64,000 nucleotides of DNA from positions 248,001 through 312,000 of the forward strand of contig NC_019682.1 of NCBI RefSeq assembly GCF_000316575.1. The letters run 5' to 3'. The notes under the pieces are model-generated. The model was given only the letters and a program-made list of their open reading frames with translations. It searched no databases and had not been told where the DNA came from. Of the stretch, positions 36,772 to 46,170 are shown piece by piece. Within the stretch, counting starts at the first letter, position 1. The number at the start of each line of letters is the position of its first letter. The position numbers and the translations under genes were made by a program. This DNA comes from Calothrix sp. PCC 7507. Its GTDB lineage: Bacteria > Cyanobacteriota > Cyanobacteriia > Cyanobacteriales > Nostocaceae.

Positions 36772-36980
36772 TAGGATTCTTATTTAATTTTTGAAATACA
36801 CGTAGTAGATGCACTTGCCCTGAAAAATGTGCTACTGGACATTAACCAGTTCAGTTAAGCCCCAAATCCTTTGCAGAAACGCAAATTTTCGCATCTACAT
36901 CCCTAAAATCAATACCAAAAATACTTATGCCTATTGCCTACCTACGCAAATAAGTTCAAAAATCAAAGCAGACTGCTATA
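36772..36980. mobile_element. MITE-like element, TATAGGA family, copy C
   Basis: Left end GTAGGATTCTTATTTAATTT then TTGAAATACACGTAGTAG; right end TTCAAAAATCAAAGCAGACT GCTATA. These match the ends of the elements at 917-1109 and 8818-9180. It occupies part of the 506-bp region between the flippase and ilvH. The remainder of that region holds only the ilvH terminator. An 82-codon frame across it is rejected. Confidence 0.55.
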
Positions 36981-37130
36981 TAAGATTGCCTTTTTTATTT
37001 CTATCAACTTTGTACCAATTTTCGATTGATGGAGTCATGCCAATCTGGCAAAAGTTTTATATCTTAAATATTTAACAATAGAGCTAAGTATATCAACTTA
37101 AATTAGACGTGAAGCATTTCTAGGAATTAC

Positions 37131-37175
37131 AAACAAGCAGTAGAAACAGTAATAAACCTTACCGTCTCTACTGCT
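37131..37175 (-). terminator. Rho-independent terminator of ilvH
   Basis: On the minus strand, AGCAGTAGAGACGGTAA pairs with TTACTGTTTCTACTGCT (17 bp, two G-U) around a GGTTTA loop, followed by TGTTTGT. It lies 25 bp after the ilvH stop codon. Confidence 0.85.
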
Positions 37176-37199
37176 GAAGCAGTTGCACTTGCTTCTTGA

Positions 37200-37718
37200 C
37201 TAAATTTTGACTTCCAAGGATTTGAGTAACTCGGTATTCACGCCAGACTCACGGGTTAGGGAAATTTTGCCAGTACGGGCTATTTCCCGCAGGCCAAATT
37301 TTTGTAGCACCTGGACGATCGCTACCATTTTCCCAGGATCGCCCACAACTTCCAAAGTCAGAGAATCTTCCGCCACATCTACCACTCGCGCCCGGAAAAT
37401 TTGAGCTAGTTCGATGACTTCTGAGCGGTTGCTGCTAGTAGCATTAACCTTCAGAAGCATCAATTCTCGCTCCACACAAGGAGTCTCAGTGATGTCCTGT
37501 ACCTTGAGGACATTGACTAGCTTGTATAGTTGCTTAGTGAGTTGTTCAATCACGCGATCGTCACCAGGTACAACCATCGTAATTCGAGAAACTCCTCCCT
37601 GCTCCGCAGGGCCAACAGCTAGGCTTTCGATATTAAATCCACGACGAGCAAATAAACTAGAAATGCGGGAAAGTACACCCGCTTCGTCTTCTACTAAAAC
37701 TGAGAGAGTATGTTTCAT
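37200..37718 (-). CDS. ilvH: Acetolactate synthase small (regulatory) subunit
   Basis: 172 residues from ATG 37718 ([20 protein letters not shown]). A TTG nine bases further up would add three residues and is less likely. The N-terminal ACT domain ([12 protein letters not shown]) binds branched-chain amino acids such as valine for feedback control; the C-terminal part ([20 protein letters not shown]) activates the catalytic IlvB. It is the first committed step of Val/Leu/Ile synthesis. Length and motifs match bacterial IlvH. It stands alone here with a strong terminator after it. Confidence 0.95.
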   Translation of the reverse strand: MKHTLSVLVEDEAGVLSRISSLFARRGFNIESLAVGPAEQGGVSRITMVVPGDDRVIEQLTKQLYKLVNVLKVQDITETPCVERELMLLKVNATSSNRSEVIELAQIFRARVVDVAEDSLTLEVVGDPGKMVAIVQVLQKFGLREIARTGKISLTRESGVNTELLKSLEVKI

Positions 37719-38048
37719 CTTCGCCAACAGAGGCTACGGCAGAATGTGATCAACGCAGTCACTATATAAGAGGTGCGCTATTGCTAATACTAAATTTCAA
37801 GTCCGAAACCCTATTTTAAACTTAATACCTGCACCCATCACATTCCCAAAAGCCAAATTTCCTGGGGAAACTGGGAATGGATAAGAGAAAACTGGGTGAA
37901 AATTTTCTTCTTACTATCTCAGTTTGTGCCTAAATCATCCCAAAAGCAGGAATCTCACGGATCAAACATCCTTTCATAGGCAGATGTAACTTTTTTTTTA
38001 AGCTTTTATATTCACAGGTGAGGAATCACTTATAGGAGAAAAAAGTTT

Positions 38049-38420
38049 ATGGGTTGGTTAAAGAGACTGTTTGGCATGGAAAAACCTGAAAATGCAGAAG
38101 TAAACCCCGCTCCCCAAGCAGTAGCACAGGCTGCTACAGCGATTCAGCAGGCTCCCACAGCTACTCAATCCATTCCCCCAGAGCGGGTAGGATTGAATGG
38201 AGAATATGACCAGAGCGGTTTAGCAAAGCGGGTAGCATTGGCGTTTGATCAAGACTCACAACTCGATGACGTAAATACCCTCTGGGTTGCTCAGACAGGG
38301 GGAACTGTAGTGTTAAAAGGTCAAGTCCCCAGCCAGGACATTCTCAATAAAATGATTTCTGTAGCAAGGACAGTTAATGGCACCTCAGCTGTTGACACCA
38401 CTCAAGTCAAAGTTGGTTAG
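38049..38420 (+). CDS. BON-domain protein
   Basis: 123 residues. A low-complexity Ala/Gln/Pro linker (about 15-55) leads to a C-terminal BON domain (about 55-122) with LAKRVALAFDQDSQL, GTVVLKGQVPSQDILNKMIS and ARTVNGTSAVDTTQVKV. BON domains are thought to contact membranes or other proteins. No signal peptide is evident at MGWLKRLFGMEK, so it is probably cytosolic. TAGGAGAAAA upstream is a good ribosome site. Function beyond the domain is unknown. Confidence 0.85.
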   Translation: MGWLKRLFGMEKPENAEVNPAPQAVAQAATAIQQAPTATQSIPPERVGLNGEYDQSGLAKRVALAFDQDSQLDDVNTLWVAQTGGTVVLKGQVPSQDILNKMISVARTVNGTSAVDTTQVKVG

Positions 38421-38478
38421 TTGTCATTTGTCATTTGTCATTTGTCATTTGTCATTTGTCATTTGTCATTTGTCATTG
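38421..38478. repeat. TCATTTG heptamer tandem repeat
   Basis: About seven direct copies of GTCATTT directly follow the BON gene stop. A CCCCAGT/CCCCAAT array follows at 38508-38573. Together they fill the gap to the convergent hydrolase gene. Confidence 0.85.
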
Positions 38479-38507
38479 GTTAAGGATTATTGGTGAACAC
38501 CTATTAC

Positions 38508-38573
38508 CACAGTCCCCAGTCCCCAATCCCCAGTCCCCAGTCCCCAATCCCCAGTCCCCAGTCCCTATTCCCC
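38508..38573. repeat. CCCCAGT / CCCCAAT heptamer tandem repeat
   Basis: CCCCAGT and CCCCAAT units run to the last codons of the minus-strand hydrolase gene, so the array lies at its 3' end. Confidence 0.8.
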
Positions 38574-39488
38574 AAGATACTTGTCAATCCAATCTAAAAT
38601 CGCCTGGTTTACTTGCTCTGGGCATTCATCATGGGGACAATGCCCAACATCTTCTAGGTTGAGTAGTTGCAATTTCTCATTGTATTGAGCAAATTGACTA
38701 GCAAGTACGGGGGGTACAAACCTGTCTTTTTGTCCCCAAATTAAAAGCATCGGAACTGTTAAGGTTGGTAATATTTGCTTGACACTAGGACTAAAGTTAA
38801 TACCGATCGCAGCTTTGAATAGGGCGCTAAAAGCCCGTGCAGAACCCCGATCTTGGGGTGGCCCGGCTAAAATTTCGACCAGTTCATCGGTGATCGCTTC
38901 AGGGTTAGCGTAAGCAATACTAGCCCAGCGACGCAGGATGTTAGGCCGACGCACAAAATGAAACACAGGTTTTAGCACTAAAGGCGATGCGACTATCTTT
39001 TTAATTGTCATGATCACGGGCATTAAGATTGGTCGCAGCAAAGCCGGGATCGCTTCTTGTTCCAAGGTGGGATCAGGTAAACTCATCATGACTACACCTG
39101 CCACCATATCAGGATGAGCTGCTGCGGCGGCCATGGAAATCAAGGAACCGTTAGAATTACCCACTAACACCACTGGTTGACGGATAAATGCTCGCCAAAA
39201 GTCATACACCTGCTCTACCCACAGTTCTATGCTGTAGTTAGCTGGGGCTTTTTCAGAAGCGCCAAAACCCAGCATATCCAGAGCATAGACTGCATGATGT
39301 TCGCCCAAAATCTCTAAATTATGTCGCCAATGACCAATGGAAGCACCAAAGCCGTGTAACAGAATTAGGGGTGTTGCATTTTGGTGATTTTGAGTGGGAC
39401 GAATGTAGGTGTAGCGAGTTTGCCAGCCCCGCCAAATCCAGTCTCTTTGATTACCAACCCTTTCTTGCCAGTGTACTGTAGTAGTCAC
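38565..39488 (-). CDS. Alpha/beta-hydrolase-fold protein
   Basis: 307 residues. It has the oxyanion loop [15 protein letters not shown], nucleophile elbow [13 protein letters not shown] (Ser in GNSNG), an acid in [12 protein letters not shown] and catalytic His in [12 protein letters not shown], so a full Ser-Asp-His triad is present. GTG start at 39488 with GGAGG just upstream. Such cyanobacterial proteins are usually annotated as hydrolases; the substrate is unknown. It starts beside the GGGGATT array at 39540 and ends in a CCCCAGT array. Confidence 0.88.
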   Translation of the reverse strand: MTTTVHWQERVGNQRDWIWRGWQTRYTYIRPTQNHQNATPLILLHGFGASIGHWRHNLEILGEHHAVYALDMLGFGASEKAPANYSIELWVEQVYDFWRAFIRQPVVLVGNSNGSLISMAAAAAHPDMVAGVVMMSLPDPTLEQEAIPALLRPILMPVIMTIKKIVASPLVLKPVFHFVRRPNILRRWASIAYANPEAITDELVEILAGPPQDRGSARAFSALFKAAIGINFSPSVKQILPTLTVPMLLIWGQKDRFVPPVLASQFAQYNEKLQLLNLEDVGHCPHDECPEQVNQAILDWIDKYLGE

Positions 39489-39539
39489 CCTTCCCTCCCA
39501 GGTATCAGCATTGCAATGCTCTTATGTTCTATATTAGGT

Positions 39540-39668
39540 GGGGGATTGGGGATTGGGGATTGGGGATTGGGGATTGGGGATTGGGGATTGGGGATTGGGG
39601 ATTGGGGATTGGGGATTGGGGATTGGGGATTGGGGATTGGGGATTGGGGATTGGGGATTGGGGATTGG
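39540..39668. repeat. Long GGGGATT heptamer array (about 18 copies)
   Basis: Nearly perfect tandem GGGGATT units run for about 130 bp with almost no divergence, just upstream of the minus-strand hydrolase gene. Lack of divergence suggests recent expansion or active slippage. Open frames on both strands in this block arise from the period and are not genes. The rest of the 528-bp gap to infC is AT-rich and carries no gene that I can see. Confidence 0.95.
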
Positions 39669-40016
39669 GGAATAGGGAATAGGTGTTCACCAATAATCCT
39701 TGACCCTTGACCAACCATCCCGGATACATGGTATCGACTTAAAATATCAATTAGTTTACAAAACTTGTTACAATATTTAACATCTCTCCAGGTTGTGTAA
39801 TTTACATTAACAATCGCCAAGAAATTCTTGCAGAGTGAGTAGAATAACAAATACGATAAACGACACAACTACTTTATGAATTAGTTACCCTAGAAGTATA
39901 GGTTCATTTTTCAGTCCTAAGTTACTACAGTATTTTAGGTTCTGAGGCATACTAATTAAAACTCGGCCAATCAAGACCAAACCAAATTATTAACTAGAGA
40001 GCTCCCAAAAATCATA

Positions 40017-40550
40017 ATGCCTGTGATTGAGAAAAAAAGAACTCGCGATCTGCCCCAAATTAACGAACGCATTCGTTTCCCAAAAATTCGGGTCATTGAT
40101 ACTGATGGCAGCCAACTGGGAATTATCACCCCGCAGGAAGCAATACAACTAGCAGAAGAAAAAGAGCTAGATTTGGTGCTACTCAGTGATAAGGCCGACC
40201 CGCCGGTTTGTCGGATCATGGACTACGGGAAATATAAGTTTGAGCAAGAGAAGAAAGCGCGGGAAGCTAGGAAAAAGCAGCACACGGCTGATGTCAAAGA
40301 AGTGAAGATGCGCTACAAAATAGAAGAACACGACTACAACGTTCGTGTCAAGCAAGCAGAGCGCTTTCTTAAAGATGGTGACAAAGTCAAAGCGACTGTG
40401 ATGTTCCGGGGTCGAGAAATTCAACACAGTGATTTAGCAGAAGAATTGCTCAAACGCATGGCCACTGATTTGGAGCCGTTTGGTGAAGTGCAGCAAGCGC
40501 CAAAAAAAGAAGGGCGAAACATGATGATGTTGATCTCACCAAAGAAATAA
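40017..40550 (+). CDS. infC: Translation initiation factor IF-3
   Basis: 177 residues: N-terminal domain with [21 protein letters not shown] and [18 protein letters not shown], linker [11 protein letters not shown]-terminal domain with [40 protein letters not shown] and [14 protein letters not shown]-3 binds the 30S subunit and checks the start codon. Most bacterial infC starts are AUU; here an ordinary ATG at 40017 opens MPVIEKKR. A strong terminator follows. Confidence 0.97.
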   Translation: MPVIEKKRTRDLPQINERIRFPKIRVIDTDGSQLGIITPQEAIQLAEEKELDLVLLSDKADPPVCRIMDYGKYKFEQEKKAREARKKQHTADVKEVKMRYKIEEHDYNVRVKQAERFLKDGDKVKATVMFRGREIQHSDLAEELLKRMATDLEPFGEVQQAPKKEGRNMMMLISPKK

Positions 40551-40596
40551 CCTGCGTCTAATCTCAAGAAGTCGAGCAAATTCATCAAAAACTGAT

Positions 40597-40646
40597 AGTC
40601 CTGAGCGCTGAGTGGGAAACATAATACTCAGTTGCTCGGGACTTTT
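40597..40646 (+). terminator. Rho-independent terminator after infC
   Basis: AGTCCTGAGC pairs with GCTCGGGACT, with an inner CTGAGT/ACTCAG pair, followed by TTTT. It starts 47 bp after the infC stop codon. Confidence 0.85.
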
Positions 40647-40662
40647 GCCATTTATAGGGCAT

Positions 40663-40775
40663 TGAGGATTGGGCATGGGGCATTGGACATGGGGCATCGG
40701 GGATTGGGGATTGGGTATTAGGCATTCATCCTCCCCCCTGCCCCCTGCTCCCTGCCCCCTGCCCCCATCTCGGTG
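40663..40775. repeat. Mixed GGGGATT / CCCCCTGCCCCCTGC repeats
   Basis: GGGCATGGGGCATTGG-like units are followed by CTCCCCCCTGCCCCCTGCTC, the same class of repeat that is inserted within rfpA. They lie upstream of the 1004-residue gene. Confidence 0.75.
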
Positions 40776-40798
40776 ACGCTACCAAACAATACAACTGC

Positions 40799-43700
40799 AT
40801 GGAACTGAAAAATCAATGGTTTGCTGCAAATAGACGCACTCTGCCACGATTGCTAAGGTGGGTGAATCTTAGACCAGAGGAAAGCGAGCGGACATGGATG
40901 ATGTTTGCTTTTTACACGACTGTATCTGTAGGCTTGCGGTGGGCCGAGGATAGTACAGTAGCCCTATTCTTAGATGAATATGGTTCTGGCCCGCTACCTT
41001 GGATGTATATTGCTAGTGCCGGGATGGGTATTGGGCTAGTTTTTTTATACTCTTGGCTGCAAAAGATTTTCCCCTTGCGTTGGGTGATTGTGGCGATCGC
41101 ACCTTGCATGGTCATACCATTGGTTTTATTAGTTTTATTACGTTGGGGAATACATGTTTCCTACTTGGCGGTGATCATTGTCTTTCTGCTGAGGCTGTGG
41201 GTAGATGCACTTTATGTAGTCAACGATCTCAACACCTCCATCGTCGCCAACCAATTATTCAACATTCGGGAGATTAAGCGCACCTACCCACTAATTAGTA
41301 GTGGTTTATTAGTAGCGGACGTGATCAGTGGCTTTAGTTTGCCTTGGCTACTAGAATTCGCCAAGCTAAATAAGGTAATCTTAATCGCCTGTGTCGTCAT
41401 TATTTTGAGTTCGGGAATTCTCTTTTATCTGAGCCATCACTATCGAGAAGCTTTTCCTGACGCACCGCAACGATTGATTTCTCAAGAGCAAGCTTCCCGA
41501 CACCGTCGCCTCGAAGCACCATTGAAGCGCTACACTTACTATCTGTTTGCTTTTGTGGGCTTGTTGCAAATAATTGGGTTGTTGATCGATTTTCAGTATC
41601 TCCGAGAACTGAATGCCAACTTTGGCGATCGCGAACTCGCTAGTTTTTTAGGTTTATTTGGTGGTGTTGTGGGGCTGTGTGAGTTGCTCACCCAGTGGTT
41701 TATCTCCAGCCGACTGATTGAACGAATTGGCGTATTTTTTGCTGCTGCACTGCTCCCAATCACCGTAGGCTTTTTAGTTCCTGGGGCGATCGCATTGTTC
41801 AATGTATTTCCGGGAATCCATCTGCAAGGCTTTTTCTGGGGGTTAATAATTCTCAAATTCTGTGATGAGCTGCTACGCTACACCTTTATTATGAGTAGCG
41901 GTCCAGCGCTCTATCAACCGATCCCAGAGCGAATTCGTAGCCGGACGCAGACATTATCAGGAGGAACTGCAGAAGCGATCGCTACAGGTTTAGCCGGATT
42001 AGTGATTGTTTTAACTTTGGTGTTTTCTGGGCATTTTGTCCCCGCATCACTACAAAAATGGGTGTTCATCGCCGAAACAGTCCTAGTAGCCGCCATCTGT
42101 TTAAAGGTAGTTTTGGTCTTGCGATCGCGCTATGTTGACCTGTTAGTCTTGAGTGCAGATAGAGGTGCGCTTAGTGCCACTAATGTAGGCTTACGAGTCT
42201 TCCAGCAAGGCGTAGTCAAAGCTTTAGCAGAAAAAGGTAGTACAGCAGATAAACGCTCTTGTATTGAACTTTTAGCCCAGATCGATCCCCAAGGAGCAGT
42301 AGAAGTTTTAGCACCCCTGCTATGCAAATTACCCCCAGATTTACAATGTCAGAGCTTAGAAGTCATGCTCTTGGCAGATGTCAATCCTATTTATTTACCT
42401 GCGGTTCGTCCTTTATTAGATCAATCTCAAGAAAACATTAACCCTGAAGTTTTTGCTCTAGCGCTGCGCTACGTTTGGTTAGCCGAACCGCATCCTAATT
42501 TAGCCCTGCTGGAAGAGTACCTGCATGTACGGCAAAACTCACTTGTCCGCGCCACCGCAGCCGCCTTACTTCTGCGTCAAGGAACGCCAATGCAGAAGGT
42601 AGCAGCGACTAAAACTATGCGCTGGATGCTGACTCATAAGCAAGAACGGGAACGGGTGAATGGTGTCAAAGCCCTCAGAGAAGCAGTTTATTTACAGGCC
42701 TTGCGAATTCACATCCCGAATTTATTGCAGGATAAATCCTTACGGGTGCGCTGTGCGGTGTTAGAGATGATTGCTGCTACCCGGCTAGAAGATTACTATT
42801 CGGCGTTGCTAGCAGCACTTTATTATAAGTCCACTCGCAATACCGCCGTGCGTGCCTTGGTGCAACTAGAAAATGAAGCTCTAGAAATGCTGTTGCAACT
42901 AGCTACCAATGTTTACAAACCAGAAGTAGTGAGGATGTATGCTTGGCGCACCATCGGCCAAATTAGTACCCCAGAAGCGATGGATTGTTTATGGCAGTAC
43001 TTAGAGACATCTTGGGGTAATCCTCGATATCATATCCTCCGCAGCTTATTAAAAATACATAAACAACCAGAGATTACTAGTTTAGAGGATCGGTTCTATG
43101 AAAGTCGGGTGGAAGCTTTCATTGAGCAGGAATTAAAGTTTTTGGGTGAGATTTACGCCGCTTATATAGATTTCACAGCCCAAGCAGCTGATCTCGCCAA
43201 TGCAAATATTGTTGCTGTTTGTGAGTTACTGCAACGCGCACTTTTAGAATTAGAGATAGATGTCAAAGACAGATTGCTGCTGTTACTGAAGCTGTTATAT
43301 TCTCCAGAAAAGATGCAAGCAGCATCCTTCAATCTCCGTTCTGATTCAGGCGTTAACTTAGCGCGGGGGTTAGAAATTCTCGACCACACCGTGAATTTGC
43401 CTGTAAAGTCATTATTGTTGAATATTTTAGATAAGCGATCGCACCAAGAAAAACTATATCTCTTAGTAGAAGCAGGCTTAGTAGAATATCAACAGATGTC
43501 CGATAGCGATCGCCTCTGTAAGTTATTGACACAGGCTAATTTCCTTTCTGACTGGTGTTTGGCTTGCTGCTTTCATTTTGCCCACGTTAGCCGCATCCGC
43601 CTGACAATTCCCGAAATTGTCGTTACATTGCGTCATCCCACAGGCTTTGTGAGAGAAGCAGCGATCGCCTACTTGAGCATGGTTTCCCGCCGAGTTCTCA

Positions 43701-43813
43701 TTGAACTCCTACCCCAACTGCAAAAAGACCAACACCCACTAGTAATCTCTCAAGTGAAAGAGTTGATGAAAAAACATCAACTCCAAAATTATAGAATCGG
43801 GCACAAAGTCTAA
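40799..43813 (+). CDS. ATP/ADP-translocase-like membrane protein with HEAT-type repeats
   Basis: 1004 residues. The N-terminal 440 or so form about 11-12 transmembrane helices resembling the plastid/parasite ATP/ADP translocase family (start region LRWVNLRPEESERTWMMFAF, then FNIREIKRTYPLISSGLLVADV). The C-terminal part, about 450-1000, is soluble and alpha-helical with repeated units of the HEAT/Armadillo kind (e.g. NSLVRATAAALLLRQG, KSLRVRCAVLEMIAATRLED, TGFVREAAIAYLSMVSRR). The fusion is known in cyanobacteria. Whether it moves nucleotides is not shown by the sequence. Confidence 0.8.
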   Translation: MELKNQWFAANRRTLPRLLRWVNLRPEESERTWMMFAFYTTVSVGLRWAEDSTVALFLDEYGSGPLPWMYIASAGMGIGLVFLYSWLQKIFPLRWVIVAIAPCMVIPLVLLVLLRWGIHVSYLAVIIVFLLRLWVDALYVVNDLNTSIVANQLFNIREIKRTYPLISSGLLVADVISGFSLPWLLEFAKLNKVILIACVVIILSSGILFYLSHHYREAFPDAPQRLISQEQASRHRRLEAPLKRYTYYLFAFVGLLQIIGLLIDFQYLRELNANFGDRELASFLGLFGGVVGLCELLTQWFISSRLIERIGVFFAAALLPITVGFLVPGAIALFNVFPGIHLQGFFWGLIILKFCDELLRYTFIMSSGPALYQPIPERIRSRTQTLSGGTAEAIATGLAGLVIVLTLVFSGHFVPASLQKWVFIAETVLVAAICLKVVLVLRSRYVDLLVLSADRGALSATNVGLRVFQQGVVKALAEKGSTADKRSCIELLAQIDPQGAVEVLAPLLCKLPPDLQCQSLEVMLLADVNPIYLPAVRPLLDQSQENINPEVFALALRYVWLAEPHPNLALLEEYLHVRQNSLVRATAAALLLRQGTPMQKVAATKTMRWMLTHKQERERVNGVKALREAVYLQALRIHIPNLLQDKSLRVRCAVLEMIAATRLEDYYSALLAALYYKSTRNTAVRALVQLENEALEMLLQLATNVYKPEVVRMYAWRTIGQISTPEAMDCLWQYLETSWGNPRYHILRSLLKIHKQPEITSLEDRFYESRVEAFIEQELKFLGEIYAAYIDFTAQAADLANANIVAVCELLQRALLELEIDVKDRLLLLLKLLYSPEKMQAASFNLRSDSGVNLARGLEILDHTVNLPVKSLLLNILDKRSHQEKLYLLVEAGLVEYQQMSDSDRLCKLLTQANFLSDWCLACCFHFAHVSRIRLTIPEIVVTLRHPTGFVREAAIAYLSMVSRRVLIELLPQLQKDQHPLVISQVKELMKKHQLQNYRIGHKV

Positions 43814-43878
43814 AATCTATCAAGTGAAAAAGCAGGGAGCAGGGGAGATATTTAAGAAGTCGGATATCTAAATCCAGT

Positions 43879-44514
43879 TTATTTTCTGGTAAATAAAGCG
43901 CGATAAACTGGCTCACCTTTTTCTTGAGTGAATATTTCCCGTTCTGTAGCTACGGGTAGTGGGTTTTCTGCTAGCCATTCATCTGTACCCAGTTTCTGAA
44001 AAGCTGGATTTTCGGCAAAGCGATCGCACATCTCCACTGCAATAAATTCCATATCTGATTGCAAAAACACCACCCCACCAACATCAAGATAATTTGCTAA
44101 GTCTGCTACTAATTCTGGTTGTACAACTCGCCGTTTAGCATGGCGGTTTTTAAACCAAGGATCGGGAAATTGAATAGTGACGCGCTGTAAGGTTCCCTTG
44201 GGGAGGGAAGATAAAAGTGATTGCAATGAGTTATTTACATTACAAAATAAATAATACAGGTTTGTTAACCCCAACTCAGAGCGTATTTTATTCGCCTCCA
44301 CTACTAGGGTTTCTCTAATTTCCAAGCCAAGGAAATTCCAGCTTGATTCTCTCTCTGCCATCTGCAATAAAAACCGGCCCTTAGCACAACCAATATCTAA
44401 ATGTAGCGGTTGATTTGGTTGTATATAAACCTTTTCCCAATTGATGGGACTTGCAGGTGTTTTATATTTGTTGGCAAGTGGATTAACATGCTGACGAACT
44501 CGCACAGGTGCCAA
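43879..44514 (-). CDS. trmB: tRNA (guanine-N7-)-methyltransferase (m7G46)
   Basis: 211 residues if translation starts at TTG 44514 ([16 protein letters not shown] follows). AGGAG lies 8 bases upstream of this TTG, the best ribosome site. An ATG at 44565 would add 17 non-conserved residues with poor spacing. Motifs [48 protein letters not shown] and [13 protein letters not shown] are TrmB signatures; the enzyme methylates G46 in tRNA with SAM. It is convergent with the HEAT protein. The non-ATG start is an inference. Confidence 0.92.
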   Translation of the reverse strand: MAPVRVRQHVNPLANKYKTPASPINWEKVYIQPNQPLHLDIGCAKGRFLLQMAERESSWNFLGLEIRETLVVEANKIRSELGLTNLYYLFCNVNNSLQSLLSSLPKGTLQRVTIQFPDPWFKNRHAKRRVVQPELVADLANYLDVGGVVFLQSDMEFIAVEMCDRFAENPAFQKLGTDEWLAENPLPVATEREIFTQEKGEPVYRALFTRK

Positions 44515-44696
44515 AATCAATTCTCCTTTAAAAGTGAAAATTTCTATCTTTAGTTTTAATGTCAATTAATATTTTAACTCAAATTCTCAGTAAAAATAAT
44601 ATAAAACTTGCTAGATTTTGCTCATCAATATTTAGACTATTGCCAGATGTATCGAGTTTGATTATTGCAATTAGTTTCTACATTTTAAGATTAATT

Positions 44697-44752
44697 GTAG
44701 GGTGGGCAATGCCCACCACATTAAGGGTTTGGCTGGGCATCGCCTACCCTAC
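44697..44752. repeat. GTAGGGTGGGC palindromic repeat
   Basis: GTAGGGTGGGCAATGCCCACC then an inverted GGCTGGGCATCGCCTACCCT AC arm. Same family as 961, 25805 and 63033. It lies in the 432-bp gap between trmB and the phosphoesterase; the rest of the gap, which includes short TGACAAA repeats at 44755-44780, holds no gene that I can see. Confidence 0.8.
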
Positions 44753-44946
44753 TAATGACAAATGACAAATGACAAATGACCATCTCTGCCAATACTTATA
44801 ACTCCATTTATATTGTGTTATTTAATCGAATTTTTATGTATACAAATATTAAGTATAATATCTCCTACTCAGGTTGACAACGTAAGAGTTATACTCGTTG
44901 GAAAAGACTTGTTTTAACCCTTAAATTTAAAAGTATCCTGAAATCA

Positions 44947-46071
44947 ATGACTCTAAATTTTCGTTTTGCCATAGTCAGCGATTTACACATCGCACTTCCC
45001 CACACAATATGGGATCATCCCAGCCGGTTTCATTTGGTGGAAGTTAGTATCCCGGCGTTTGAAAGTGTACTAGAACATTTAACACAACTTGATTTAGATT
45101 TTCTCTTACTTCCGGGAGATTTAACTCAGCATGGCGAACCAGATAATCACAAATGGCTGCAAGAACGATTAGCGCAACTACCTTTTCCTGTATATGTTGT
45201 TCCTGGGAATCATGACGTTCCTGTTCTGATGGCTGATCAGCAATCAATTGCTTGTGCCGATTTTCCTCACTATTACGGCAAGTTTGGCTATAACAATTCG
45301 CAGCAACTTTATTACACTTGTGAGATTCTGCCAGGAGTACGGCTGATTGGGTTAAATTCTAACTCGTTTAATGAGCAAGGACAGCAAGTCGGGCGTTTGG
45401 ATAGCAAACAGATCAGGTGGTTAGAGGATGTGCTAGCAGCGGCGGGTGATGAATTGGTGCTGGTAATGGTACACCACAATGTGGTTGAGCATCTACCTAA
45501 TCAATCGCGCCATCCGATGGCAAATCGCTATATGTTGGAGAATGCTAGGGAAATATTGCAATTGCTTCAGCAATATGGAGTCAATCTGGTGTTTACTGGG
45601 CATTTGCATGTCCAGGATGTCGCCTGCTCAAACGGAGTATATGATATTACCACTGGTTCGTTAGTTAGTTATCCTCACCCTTACCGTGTATTGGAGTATC
45701 ATCAGGATAACCACGGTAAGAGTTGGTTACAAATTTTATCCCACCGTGTAGAGTCAGTACCCGATTTTCCCAACTTGCAACAATCTTCGCGGCAGTGGAT
45801 GGGCGATCGCTCTTTCCCTTTCCTCATCAAACTACTCACACTGCCGCCCCTCAGTCTACCAATGGATCAAGCAACAGAACTAGCTCCTAGTTTGCGCGAC
45901 TTTTGGGCAACTATTGCCGATGGCGACGCTTTGTTAGACTATCCCCAATTTCCCCATAAAGTCCGTCACTACATTCAAAGATATGGGGCGATCGCCACTA
46001 GTGGGACTCCCACCCTGATTGATAACAACAGCACCATCTTGCTAAGGAATCAGTTGACAGTTAACAGTTAA
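44947..46071 (+). CDS. Calcineurin-like metallophosphoesterase
   Basis: 374 residues. The di-metal motif set is complete: IVSDLHIA (Asp, His), LLPGDLTQHGEPDNHKWL (Asp), VVPGNHDVP (Asn, His), VMVHHNV (His) and FTGHLHVQD (His). It belongs to the class that includes cyclic-nucleotide phosphodiesterases of the CpdA/Icc type. Catalytic domain about 5-265; the last 100 residues are of unknown role. The true substrate is not shown. The nearest neighbours give no pathway hint. Confidence 0.88.
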   Translation: MTLNFRFAIVSDLHIALPHTIWDHPSRFHLVEVSIPAFESVLEHLTQLDLDFLLLPGDLTQHGEPDNHKWLQERLAQLPFPVYVVPGNHDVPVLMADQQSIACADFPHYYGKFGYNNSQQLYYTCEILPGVRLIGLNSNSFNEQGQQVGRLDSKQIRWLEDVLAAAGDELVLVMVHHNVVEHLPNQSRHPMANRYMLENAREILQLLQQYGVNLVFTGHLHVQDVACSNGVYDITTGSLVSYPHPYRVLEYHQDNHGKSWLQILSHRVESVPDFPNLQQSSRQWMGDRSFPFLIKLLTLPPLSLPMDQATELAPSLRDFWATIADGDALLDYPQFPHKVRHYIQRYGAIATSGTPTLIDNNSTILLRNQLTVNS

Positions 46072-46170
46072 CAGGGAATAAACTGATATTCCTCTTTGGA
46101 CGCAACGACCAGATCAGGGCATAGCTTAGTAACTGTTAACTGATAACTGATAACTGTTAACTGAACTGCC

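Noticed and set aside
36827-37075. 82-codon plus-strand frame
   Set aside because: Overlaps a MITE copy and has no ribosome site or family features.
39540-39668. Possible CRISPR array
   Set aside because: The units are 7 bp with no spacers, so this is a simple tandem repeat.
39381-39868. Frames of 66-127 codons on both strands
   Set aside because: Heptamer array GGGGATT is open in all frames; they are not genes.
44559-44765. 68-codon plus-strand frame
   Set aside because: Its end is encoded by the GTAGGGTGGGC palindrome; it lies opposite the trmB upstream region.
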